Notes under the pieces: model-generated
What the model saw: only the letters and a program-made list of their open reading frames with translations
What the model was told of the DNA's origin: nothing
Database searches by the model: none
Translations under genes and position numbers: made by a program
Assembly: GCF_001553455.1 (NCBI RefSeq)
Contig: NZ_BBOX01000203.1
Span: forward strand, 1 to 48,036
From: Streptomyces hygroscopicus subsp. hygroscopicus
Lineage (GTDB): Bacteria > Actinomycetota > Actinomycetes > Streptomycetales > Streptomycetaceae
Length of the DNA stretch: 48,036 bases
Reading direction: 5' to 3'
In this document: piece after piece, positions 15,270 through 21,732 of the stretch
Layout of the letters: every line of letters starts with the position of its first letter
Numbering within the stretch: the first letter of the stretch is position 1

Positions 15270-15779
15270 GTGCCGAAGCCGCTCAGTCTGCCGTTCGATC
15301 CCATTGCCCGCGCCGATGAACTCTGGAAGCAGCGGTGGGGGTCCGTGCCCTCCATGGCCGCGATCACCTCGATCATGCGGGCCCACCAGATCCTGCTCAG
15401 CCAGGTCGACGCGGTCGTCAAGCCCTACGGACTGACCTTCGCCCGCTATGAGGCGCTGGTGCTGCTCACCTTCTCCCAATCCGGTGAGCTGCCCATGTCG
15501 AAGATCGGCGAGCGGCTGATGGTCCACCCGACCTCGGTCACCAATACGGTGGACCGCCTGGTCAGGTCCGGTCTGGTGGACAAGCGGCCGAACCCCAACG
15601 ACGGCCGCGGCACCCTGGCCTCCATCACCGACCAGGGCCGTGAGGTGGTCGAATCGGCCACCCGCGATCTGATGGCGATGGACTTCGGGCTCGGTGCCTA
15701 CGACGCCGAGGAGTGCGGCCGGCTCTTCGCGATGCTGCGCCCGCTGCGGGTCGCCGCGGGGGACTTCGAGGACGACTGA
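15270..15779 (+). CDS. MarR-family transcriptional regulator
   Basis: A 169-residue MarR protein starting at a GTG that is probably the first transcribed codon (see the promoter at 15234-15262). The core is KPYGLTFARYEALVLLTFSQ, the recognition region SKIGERLMVHPTSVTNTVDRL, and the wing RPNPNDGRGTLASITDQG. It lies between the MFS exporter and a DUF3817 gene, just upstream of the isobutyryl-CoA mutase gene. It is a candidate for local regulation, though the perfect palindrome at icmA looks more like a TetR or other dimer site. The ligand is unknown. Confidence 0.9.
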   Translation: MPKPLSLPFDPIARADELWKQRWGSVPSMAAITSIMRAHQILLSQVDAVVKPYGLTFARYEALVLLTFSQSGELPMSKIGERLMVHPTSVTNTVDRLVRSGLVDKRPNPNDGRGTLASITDQGREVVESATRDLMAMDFGLGAYDAEECGRLFAMLRPLRVAAGDFEDD

Positions 15780-15833
15780 CGAAGCGGCGGGGGCGGCGAA
15801 GATCGCCCCGGAACGGGCGGTTACGCTCAGGGC

Positions 15834-16166
15834 ATGAAACGCAGCGTGCTGACCCGCTACCGGGTCATGGCTTACGTCACCGCAGTGATGCTGCTCGTGC
15901 TCTGCACCTGCATGGTGTTCAAGTACGGCTTCGACACGGGCGAGGACCTCACGCTCGTGGTCTCCCAGATCCACGGCGTGCTCTACATCATCTACCTGGT
16001 CTTCGCCTTCGACCTCGGCTCCAAGGCCAAGTGGCCGTTCGGCAAGCTGCTGTGGGTGCTGATCGCGGGCACCATCCCGACGGCCGCGTTCTTCGTCGAG
16101 CGCAAGGTCGTCCGCGAGGTGGAACCGCTGATCAGCGGCGCCGAGCCGGCGCCCGCGCGGGTCTGA
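15834..16166 (+). CDS. DUF3817-family membrane protein B
   Basis: A 110-residue paralogue of the protein at 11814. It has three hydrophobic helices (VMAYVTAVMLLVLCTCMVF, IHGVLYIIYLVFAFDLG and LLWVLIAGTIPTAAFF), the family signature HGVLYIIYLVF and FVERKVVREVE, and a short Ala/Pro tail. The function is unknown. It follows the MarR gene by 54 bp and may be cotranscribed with it. A strong hairpin follows, ending the unit before icmA. Confidence 0.87.
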   Translation: MKRSVLTRYRVMAYVTAVMLLVLCTCMVFKYGFDTGEDLTLVVSQIHGVLYIIYLVFAFDLGSKAKWPFGKLLWVLIAGTIPTAAFFVERKVVREVEPLISGAEPAPARV

Positions 16167-16189
16167 CCCGCGGCTTCGCGGCATGCCGC

Positions 16190-16217
16190 GCGCCCCGTCC
16201 GCATCCGGACGGGGCGC
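16190..16217 (+). terminator. Perfect 12-bp hairpin after DUF3817 B
   Basis: GCGCCCCGTCCG pairs perfectly with CGGACGGGGCGC around the loop CATC. No T-run follows. It separates the MarR/DUF3817 unit from icmA. Confidence 0.7.
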
Positions 16218-16274
16218 GGGACGGACGCGCGGGGCGTCACCCCGTCGGCCGGGCCCGGCGCGTCTCCCGTCGCC

Positions 16275-16296
16275 TTTACTAGGACGTCCTAGTAAA
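16275..16296. promoter_or_regulatory. Perfect 22-bp palindrome over the icmA start region
   Basis: TTTACTAGGAC followed directly by its reverse complement forms a perfect 22-bp palindrome ending 8 nt before the icmA ATG. A possible -10, TAGTAA (16290-16295), lies inside it, so bound protein would block the promoter. It must be the site of a dimeric repressor. Candidates nearby are the MarR at 15270 and the TetR at 18017; a distant regulator is equally possible. Confidence 0.7.
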
Positions 16297-16304
16297 TTTG
16301 ACCC

Positions 16305-18041
16305 ATGGACGCGGAAGGCATTGAGGCGGGCCGCCGACGCTGGCAGGCCCGGTACGACGCGGCACGCAAGCGCGGCGCGGCCGGGGGCCCGGGGGCGAAG
16401 CCCCTGGGGGACTGGACGCGCACCACGCTGTCCGGAGATCCCCTTGAGCCGGTCTACGGCCCCGCCCCGGGCGACACCGTGCGGGGGTTCGAGCGGATCG
16501 GCTGGCCCGGCGAGTTCCCGTACACCCGTGGCCTGTACGCCACCGGCTACCGGGGCCGGTCCTGGACCATCCGCCAGTTCGCGGGGTTCGGCACCGCCCA
16601 GCAGACCAACGAGCGCTACAAGATGATCCTGGGGGCGGGCGGCGGCGGGCTCTCGGTCGCCTTCGACATGCCGACCCTGATGGGCCGGGACTCCGACGAC
16701 CCGCGCTCGCTCGGCGAGGTCGGCCACTGTGGTGTCGCCATCGACTCCGCCGCCGACATGGAGGTCCTCTTCAAGGACATCCCGCTCGGCGACGTCACCA
16801 CCTCGATGACCATCAGCGGTCCGGCCGTCCCCGTCTTCTGCATGTACCTGGTCGCCGCCGAGCGCCAGGGCGCCGATGTCTCACGGCTCAACGGCACGCT
16901 CCAGACGGACATCTTCAAGGAGTACATCGCGCAGAAGGAGTGGCTCTTCCCGCCCGAGCCGCACCTGAAGCTGATCGGCGACCTGATGGAGCACTGCTCT
17001 CGGGACATCCCGGCGTACAAGCCGCTGTCCGTCTCCGGCTACCACATCCGCGAGGCCGGGGCGACGGCCGCGCAGGAGCTGGCGTACACCCTCGCGGACG
17101 GCTTCGGCTACGTGGAGCTGGGGCTCTCCCGGGGGCTGGACGTGGACACCTTCGCGCCCGGCCTGTCCTTCTTCTTCGACGCGCACATCGACTTCTTCGA
17201 GGAGATCGCCAAGTTCCGCGCCGCCCGCCGGATCTGGGCCCGCTGGATGCGCGATGTCTACGGGGCCACCACCGAGAAGGCGCAGTGGCTGCGGTTCCAC
17301 ACCCAGACCGCCGGGGTCTCGCTCACCGCCCAGCAGCCGTACAACAACGTCGTACGGACCGCGGTGGAGGCCCTCTCCGCGGTTCTCGGCGGCACGAACT
17401 CACTGCACACCAACGCCCTGGACGAGACCCTCGCGCTGCCCAGCGAGCAGGCCGCCGAGATCGCCCTGCGCACCCAGCAGGTGCTCATGGAGGAGACCGG
17501 GGTGGCCCATGTGGCCGATCCGCTGGGCGGCTCCTGGTACGTCGAGGCGCTGACCGACCGGATCGAGGCCGACGCCGAGAAGATCTTCGAGCAGATCAAG
17601 GAGCGCGGCCGCCGCACGGTGCCGGACGGGCGGCAGCCGGCCTGGCCGATCACCGCCGGCATCCTGCGGGGCATCGAGGACGGCTGGTTCACCGGCGAGA
17701 TCGCCGAATCCGCCTTCCGGTACCAGCGGGCGCTGGAGAAGGGGGACAAGAAGGTCGTCGGCGTCAACTGCCACCAGGGCTCGGTCACCGGCGACCTGGA
17801 GATCCTGCGGGTCGGCCACGAGGTGGAGCGCGAGCAGGTGCGGGCGCTGGGCGCCCGCAAGGCCGGCCGGGACGAGGCGAAGGTCGCCGAAGGGCTCGGG
17901 GGGATGGTCGCCGCCGCCCGCGAAGGCTCCGACATGATCGAGCCGATGCTGGAGGCGGTGCGCGCCGAGGCGACGCTCGGCGAGATCTGCGACGCCCTCC
18001 GGGACGAGTGGGGGGTCTATACGGAGCCGGCCGGTTTCTGA
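16305..18041 (+). CDS. icmA: Isobutyryl-CoA mutase, large (catalytic) subunit
   Basis: A 578-residue TIM-barrel subunit of an adenosylcobalamin-dependent acyl-CoA mutase that interconverts isobutyryl-CoA and n-butyryl-CoA. Specificity residues identify the type. Phe92 in TIRQFAGFG replaces the Tyr89 of methylmalonyl-CoA mutase. Gln210 in KEYIAQKEW replaces its Arg207, at the same 118-residue spacing. The protein lacks the B12-binding domain, so it needs a separate small subunit (IcmB), not encoded in this window. Substrate-site segments such as SVSGYHIREAGATAAQELAY and NVVRTAVEALSAVLGGTNSLHTNALDE are intact. The ATG follows the palindrome at 16275-16296 and may be leaderless. The 3' end overlaps the convergent TetR by 25 bp. 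It supplies butyryl-CoA from valine breakdown, useful for polyketide extender units. Confidence 0.93.
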   Translation: MDAEGIEAGRRRWQARYDAARKRGAAGGPGAKPLGDWTRTTLSGDPLEPVYGPAPGDTVRGFERIGWPGEFPYTRGLYATGYRGRSWTIRQFAGFGTAQQTNERYKMILGAGGGGLSVAFDMPTLMGRDSDDPRSLGEVGHCGVAIDSAADMEVLFKDIPLGDVTTSMTISGPAVPVFCMYLVAAERQGADVSRLNGTLQTDIFKEYIAQKEWLFPPEPHLKLIGDLMEHCSRDIPAYKPLSVSGYHIREAGATAAQELAYTLADGFGYVELGLSRGLDVDTFAPGLSFFFDAHIDFFEEIAKFRAARRIWARWMRDVYGATTEKAQWLRFHTQTAGVSLTAQQPYNNVVRTAVEALSAVLGGTNSLHTNALDETLALPSEQAAEIALRTQQVLMEETGVAHVADPLGGSWYVEALTDRIEADAEKIFEQIKERGRRTVPDGRQPAWPITAGILRGIEDGWFTGEIAESAFRYQRALEKGDKKVVGVNCHQGSVTGDLEILRVGHEVEREQVRALGARKAGRDEAKVAEGLGGMVAAAREGSDMIEPMLEAVRAEATLGEICDALRDEWGVYTEPAGF

Positions 18042-18784
18042 GCCTGGTCCGCGGCGGACCCGGCCCGCGGGGCGCACCGGGGCTCCGGCGCGGGCACGGC
18101 CTTCGCGGCGGGCACGGCCTTCGCCGCGGATACGGCCTTCGCGGCGTCGGATACGGCCGGTGTGCCGCCGGGGGCCGCCCCGGTCATCCCGTACAGCAGC
18201 AGCTCGGTGAAGTCCCGGGCCCACCGCGGGTCCACCGGTTCCGCGGTGACCATCAGCCGGTGCAGTACCGTTCCGGCGATCACGTCGAAGATCAGGTCCG
18301 CGGTGCGGGCCGCCTCGCGCGGGTCCTCCTCGCGCGGCAGCTCCCCGCGCAGCCGGGCGCGCTCCCGGCCGATCGCGACCAGGTGCTTCTGCCGGTCCAC
18401 GATCGCCGAGCGCACCCGGGCGCGTAGCGCGTCGTCGTGCACCGCCTCCGCGATGACGGCCATCAGGGCGGTGCCCGTCTCGGGGCGCTCCAGCAGCGTG
18501 CCCAGCTGGATCACCGCGGCCTCCGCGTCGGCCCGCAGACTGCCGTGGTCGGCCATTTCCAGATGCTCGTCGAAGACCGCCGCGACCGCGTCCACCACCA
18601 GTTCGCACTTGCTCGCCCAGCGGCGGTAGAGAGTGGTCTTGGCGACCCCGGCGCGGGCCGCCACATCGCTCAGTGTCAGCTTCGCCCAGCCCAGCTCCAC
18701 CAGGGCGGCACGCGTGGCCCCCAGGATGGCGCGGTCGGCCTCGGCGCTGCGTGGGCGTCCGGTGCGGCGTGCGGACGGGCTCAT
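18017..18784 (-). CDS. TetR-family regulator with an AKAV-repeat tail
   Basis: A 255-residue TetR protein. The ATG gives MSPSARRTGRPRSAEADRAI; a TTG two codons upstream is less likely. The HTH is LTLSDVAARAGVAKTTLYRRW. The ligand domain extends to about residue 205 (FTELLLYGMTG). The tail then repeats AAKAVS/PAAKAVP units, encoded by a short DNA repeat. A -10 TAGGGT (18797-18792) lies 7 nt from the ATG, suggesting a leaderless mRNA. A 23-bp dyad at 18828-18850 is its probable operator. Its 3' end overlaps icmA. It may control itself, the divergent thioredoxin-like gene, or icmA. Confidence 0.9.
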   Translation of the reverse strand: MSPSARRTGRPRSAEADRAILGATRAALVELGWAKLTLSDVAARAGVAKTTLYRRWASKCELVVDAVAAVFDEHLEMADHGSLRADAEAAVIQLGTLLERPETGTALMAVIAEAVHDDALRARVRSAIVDRQKHLVAIGRERARLRGELPREEDPREAARTADLIFDVIAGTVLHRLMVTAEPVDPRWARDFTELLLYGMTGAAPGGTPAVSDAAKAVSAAKAVPAAKAVPAPEPRCAPRAGSAADQAQKPAGSV

Positions 18785-18791
18785 GTCCAAA

Positions 18792-18797
18792 ACCCTA
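18792..18797 (-). promoter_or_regulatory. -10 element of the TetR gene
   Basis: TAGGGT on the minus strand lies 7 nt before the ATG. It is preceded by GGCCGG, giving GGCCGGTAGGGT, the same 12 bp at the same distance as in the MarR promoter at 15251-15262. Confidence 0.55.
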
Positions 18798-18827
18798 CCG
18801 GCCAGTACCGAGGGCGTCCCGGGTGAG

Positions 18828-18850
18828 TTACGCTACGACTCGTAGCGTAA
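18828..18850. promoter_or_regulatory. 23-bp TetR-type operator
   Basis: TTACGCTACG-ACT-CGTAGCGTAA is a perfect 10-bp inverted repeat with a 3-bp centre. It sits between the TetR start (18784) and the divergent thioredoxin-like gene (18922). Size and symmetry are typical of TetR operators. Confidence 0.65.
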
Positions 18851-18921
18851 GGGGGGTGCCCGGCCGGTCCACCGGCCGGTGCGCTTTTCCCTTCACCGCG
18901 GGAAGAGGGGAGGATAGGACC

Positions 18922-19884
18922 ATGCAGCCACGGAACATGTCCATGAGTGGAGTGGTCGACCTCGCCGCGGTGAAGGCGGCCGGAGAAGCGAAGCAGAAGG
19001 CGGAGAAGGCGCGGGCCGAGGCCGCCCGCACCGGGGGCGCGCCCGCACCCGGCCCGCTGATCTTCGATGTCGACGAAGCGGGTTTCCAGCAGGACGTCCT
19101 GCAGCGCTCCACCGAAGTGCCTGTCGTGATCGACTTCTGGGCCGAGTGGTGCGAGCCGTGCAAGCAGCTCGGCCCCGTCCTGGAGCGGCTGGCCACGGAG
19201 TACGCGGGGCGGTTCGTCCTCGCGAAGATCGACGTCGACGCCAACCAGATGCTCTTCCAGCAGTTCGGCGTCCAGGGCATCCCCGCCGTCTTCGCGGTGA
19301 TCGCCGGCCAGCCGGTGCCGCTCTTCCAGGGTGCCGCGCCGGAGGCGCAGGTCCGGCAGGTGCTGGATCAGCTGATCCAGGCGGCGGAGCAGCAGTTCGG
19401 CATCGTGGGTACACCGGTTGAACCCGGCGCCCAGGCCGAGCAGGGCGCCCCGGCGGCCCCCGAGTCGCCGGAGGACATCGCGCTCGCCGCGGCCCACCAG
19501 GCGCTGGACGCCAATGACCTGGACGGTGCGGTGCGGGCGTACCAGAACGTGCTCGCCGACGCCCCCGGCAACGCCGAGGCGAAACTGGGCCTGGCCCAGG
19601 CCGAGTTGATGCGGCGCGTTCAGGGCGTGGACGCGACGCAGGTGCGCAAGGCGGCCGCGGAGAACCCCGCGGACGTCAAGGCCCAGATCGCGGCAGCCGA
19701 CCTGGACCTGGTGGGCGGTCATGTGGAGGACGCCTTCGGCCGGTTGGTGGACACGGTGCGCCGTACGGCGGGGGAGGACCGGGACGCCGCCCGCGTTCAT
19801 CTCCTGAGTCTGTTCGAGGTGATCGGCGGCGAGGACCCCCGGGTGGTGGCGGCGCGCGGCGCGTTGGCGCGCGTGCTGTTCTGA
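18922..19884 (+). CDS. Thioredoxin-TPR protein (CnoX/YbbN-like)
   Basis: A 320-residue protein. An Ala/Lys-rich N-terminal helix (VKAAGEAKQKAEKARAEAA) precedes a thioredoxin domain (about 46-155) with the active-site motif WCEPCK (Cys77, Cys80) and the cis-Pro loop GIPAVF. A TPR-like helical domain follows (about 165-320; AHQALDANDLDGAVRAYQNV, KLGLAQAEL). CnoX/YbbN proteins are chaperone-redox factors that hand clients to GroEL/DnaK and guard against chlorine stress. The E. coli protein has a non-canonical site, whereas here both cysteines are present, so real oxidoreductase activity is possible. AGGATAGGACC precedes the ATG. A TetR-type dyad upstream suggests regulation by the neighbouring TetR. 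Confidence 0.88.
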   Translation: MQPRNMSMSGVVDLAAVKAAGEAKQKAEKARAEAARTGGAPAPGPLIFDVDEAGFQQDVLQRSTEVPVVIDFWAEWCEPCKQLGPVLERLATEYAGRFVLAKIDVDANQMLFQQFGVQGIPAVFAVIAGQPVPLFQGAAPEAQVRQVLDQLIQAAEQQFGIVGTPVEPGAQAEQGAPAAPESPEDIALAAAHQALDANDLDGAVRAYQNVLADAPGNAEAKLGLAQAELMRRVQGVDATQVRKAAAENPADVKAQIAAADLDLVGGHVEDAFGRLVDTVRRTAGEDRDAARVHLLSLFEVIGGEDPRVVAARGALARVLF

Positions 19885-19904
19885 CCTCGGAGTCCTCAAA
19901 CGGC

Positions 19905-19948
19905 ACAGCGACCGCTCTTTACCAAAACTTGGTAAACGCGGTCGCTGT
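19905..19948 (+). terminator. Long two-segment hairpin terminator
   Basis: ACAGCGACCGC pairs with GCGGTCGCTGT, and inside it TTTACCAA pairs with TTGGTAAA around the loop AAC. This gives 19 paired bases with a small bulge. It follows the thioredoxin-TPR stop by about 20 bp and should end that transcript in either direction. Confidence 0.8.
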
Positions 19949-20446
19949 TACTGCCAGTACATAGGGACTTGGGCTTTGTCCGGTCCTGGAGTAAATCTCC
20001 CTCTCTTTCCGGTCACCCTCCGGCAACCTTGCGTGCCCGGTCTCGACCGTCCTGCCGCACTTCGGTTATCCGTCCGTTACTCGCTAGTAACGAACCCCTT
20101 GTGCCCGCGCCGTGAATGGACCACGATCGGCCAAGCTCGGTCCAACCCTCCGTAGCCCGGCATCCGGTCGGCGCGTCGGGGTGGTCGGGTCCCCACCGGG
20201 CCGGCCGGCGGCAGTGGCGCCGGCCGTGGACAGGGGGGTCTCTGCCCAACGGGCAGGGCCTGTCCAGGAGGTTGCGCGAGATTGCGTGGCCAGTGGTTGT
20301 CGCTCGGGGGTGATCGCCGGTGTCGCGGGTGCGGTGTGCGCCTGTGAGACGTGGGCGCTCTCCTTCCCGAGGACGTAGCACTTCTCCCATCCCAGGTCCG
20401 GGGCCTCGCCCCGACCGGAGATGTACGTCCGAGAAGGAGGAAAGTC
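19949..20446. other. 498-bp gap before the DUF6230 operon
   Basis: No gene is supported. The segment holds the dyad at 20075-20092 and a GC-rich stretch (20190-20260). A conserved-looking Shine-Dalgarno region (GAGAAGGAGGAAAG) lies just before 20447. The length suggests a long leader or a regulatory region for the downstream operon. Confidence 0.5.
20075..20092. promoter_or_regulatory. CGTTACT/AGTAACG dyad upstream of the DUF6230 operon
   Basis: CGTTACT-CGCT-AGTAACG is a perfect 7-bp inverted repeat with a 4-bp spacer, in a locally AT-richer stretch about 355 bp before the DUF6230 ATG. It looks like a dimeric regulator site; the protein is not identifiable. Confidence 0.45.
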
Positions 20447-21064
20447 ATGGAGTCCGTGGCTCGTGGCGGCACCAGATGGAAGCGGTTCGCCGTTGTCATG
20501 GTGCCGAGCGTTGCTGCCACGGCCGCGATCGGCGTCGCCCTGTCCCAGGGTGCGCTCGCGGCCTCGTTCAATGTGTCCGGTCAGCAGTTCAAGGTTTCGG
20601 TCGACCGGCTCGACGGCACCGGGTTCGCCCAGTACGGGGCGCTCGACACCCAGCACGGGGGCAAGAACGTCCCCGTCGCGGTGTCGGCGTTCAAGAGCGC
20701 GAAGCTCAAGGGCCTGTGCCAGTCCGTGGTGATTCCGGTTCCGCTCTTCGGCGATGTGTCGCTGAAGCTGTCCGCCGGTAACGGAGCCAAGCGGGTCGAG
20801 GCCAAGAACCTCTTCATCGATCTCGATCAGCTGGACGCGGACGCGACGTTCCGTGGGATCGACATCGGTGTGGCGGCGGGTGACATCAACAAGGGTCCCG
20901 GCATCAAGGACGGCGACAAGGCCCTTCCCGGCTCGTTCGCCCAGCAGGCCGATACCGCGACGCTGACCGGTGTGAAGCAGACCGCCTGGGCGACCAGCGC
21001 GGGCACGTTCAAGCTCTCTGGCCTTTCGATGAAGGTCAGCAAGGGCAAGAACGAGTGCTTCTGA
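20447..21064 (+). CDS. DUF6230-family secreted protein (historically labelled cholesterol esterase)
   Basis: A 205-residue protein with a strong ribosome site (GGAGG, 8 nt). The N terminus WKRFAVVMVPSVAATAAIGV...ALAASF is a signal peptide or anchor, so the protein is exported. The mature part is a beta-rich domain (FNVSGQQFKVSVDRLDGTGF...) with two cysteines, one in KGLCQS and one in the terminal KNECF; these may form a disulfide. Members are often annotated as cholesterol esterase, but I see no GxSxG lipase motif or catalytic triad, so that name should not be carried over. It forms an apparent operon with the DUF6114 membrane protein and the low-complexity protein that follow. An envelope role is inferred. 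Confidence 0.85.
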   Translation: MESVARGGTRWKRFAVVMVPSVAATAAIGVALSQGALAASFNVSGQQFKVSVDRLDGTGFAQYGALDTQHGGKNVPVAVSAFKSAKLKGLCQSVVIPVPLFGDVSLKLSAGNGAKRVEAKNLFIDLDQLDADATFRGIDIGVAAGDINKGPGIKDGDKALPGSFAQQADTATLTGVKQTAWATSAGTFKLSGLSMKVSKGKNECF

Positions 21065-21161
21065 CGCGTTGAGCAGAGGGTGGGGGGCCGCGGCGCTGCC
21101 CCTCACCCGGGCATCGCCCGGCAGCGCGCATGCGCCGGCATGAGTACCGCTGTAGAACATC

Positions 21162-21178
21162 CGCGATCACACCGATCG
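21162..21178. promoter_or_regulatory. Second copy of the 17-nt CGCGATCACACCGATCG motif
   Basis: Identical to 1381-1397; here it lies between the DUF6230 stop and the DUF6114 start, ending 23 bp before the ATG. Confidence 0.3.
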
Positions 21179-21201
21179 CCGGCCCCAGGGAGCTGTTTTC
21201 A

Positions 21202-21732
21202 ATGAGTGCCGAGTCGCCGGGGGCGAGTGACCGTATCAGCCGCCTGCGGGGGTCCTTCCGGGCGTGGCGCTGGCAGCGCCCGTTCTGGGCGGGCCTGTTG
21301 AGCCTGCTGGCGGGGGTGCCGATCATGTACTTCCCGTACAACAACCTCAACGCGGGCGGATTCACCATCAACATGTCCACCACCGCCGGATCGGCCTCGC
21401 TGATCATCGGTGTGCTGTTGGTGGTCCTGGGCCTGACCATGTGGTTCCAGCCGATGGTCCGGGTGTTCGCCGGAGTCGCCACGATCCTGCTCGGGCTGGT
21501 GTCGATCCCCGTCTCGAACTTCGGCGGCTTCCTCATGGGATTCCTGCTCGCGCTGTTCGGCGGCGGTATGAGCATCGCCTGGGCGCCCGGTGAGACCCCC
21601 TCCGCGCAGCCGGCCGGGAAGCCGGGGGCCGCGCCCGAGGACGACGGGAACGGTGGAAGCGTGCCGGAACCGGCCGGGGCCGGGTCCGCACCGGATGAGG
21701 AAGCCAGGAATGGGAGGCACCGTGCGGGGTGA
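21202..21732 (+). CDS. DUF6114-family membrane protein
   Basis: A 176-residue protein with about four membrane helices. They are FWAGLLSLLAGVPIMYF, SASLIIGVLLVVLGLTMWF, VFAGVATILLGLVSIPV and FLMGFLLALFGGGMSIAW. A soluble Pro/Ala/Gly/Glu tail follows. The N terminus RAWRWQRPFWAGL is typical of the family. AGGGAG precedes the ATG by about 9 nt. The gene follows DUF6230 by 137 bp and overlaps the start of the next gene. The repeated pairing of DUF6230 and DUF6114 in actinomycetes (recalled, not searched) suggests that the two proteins form one envelope complex. Confidence 0.85.
   Translation: MSAESPGASDRISRLRGSFRAWRWQRPFWAGLLSLLAGVPIMYFPYNNLNAGGFTINMSTTAGSASLIIGVLLVVLGLTMWFQPMVRVFAGVATILLGLVSIPVSNFGGFLMGFLLALFGGGMSIAWAPGETPSAQPAGKPGAAPEDDGNGGSVPEPAGAGSAPDEEARNGRHRAG

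Noticed and set aside
14598..16727. 709-codon minus-strand ORF spanning MFS, MarR, DUF3817 and icmA
   Set aside because: Runs antisense through four real genes and a terminator; compositional artefact.
16305..18041. Annotation as methylmalonyl-CoA mutase
   Set aside because: Phe92 and Gln210 at the substrate-specificity positions and the missing B12 domain identify IcmA.
20447..21064. Annotation as cholesterol esterase
   Set aside because: No GxSxG motif or Ser-His-Asp set is visible; the name rests on historical labels.
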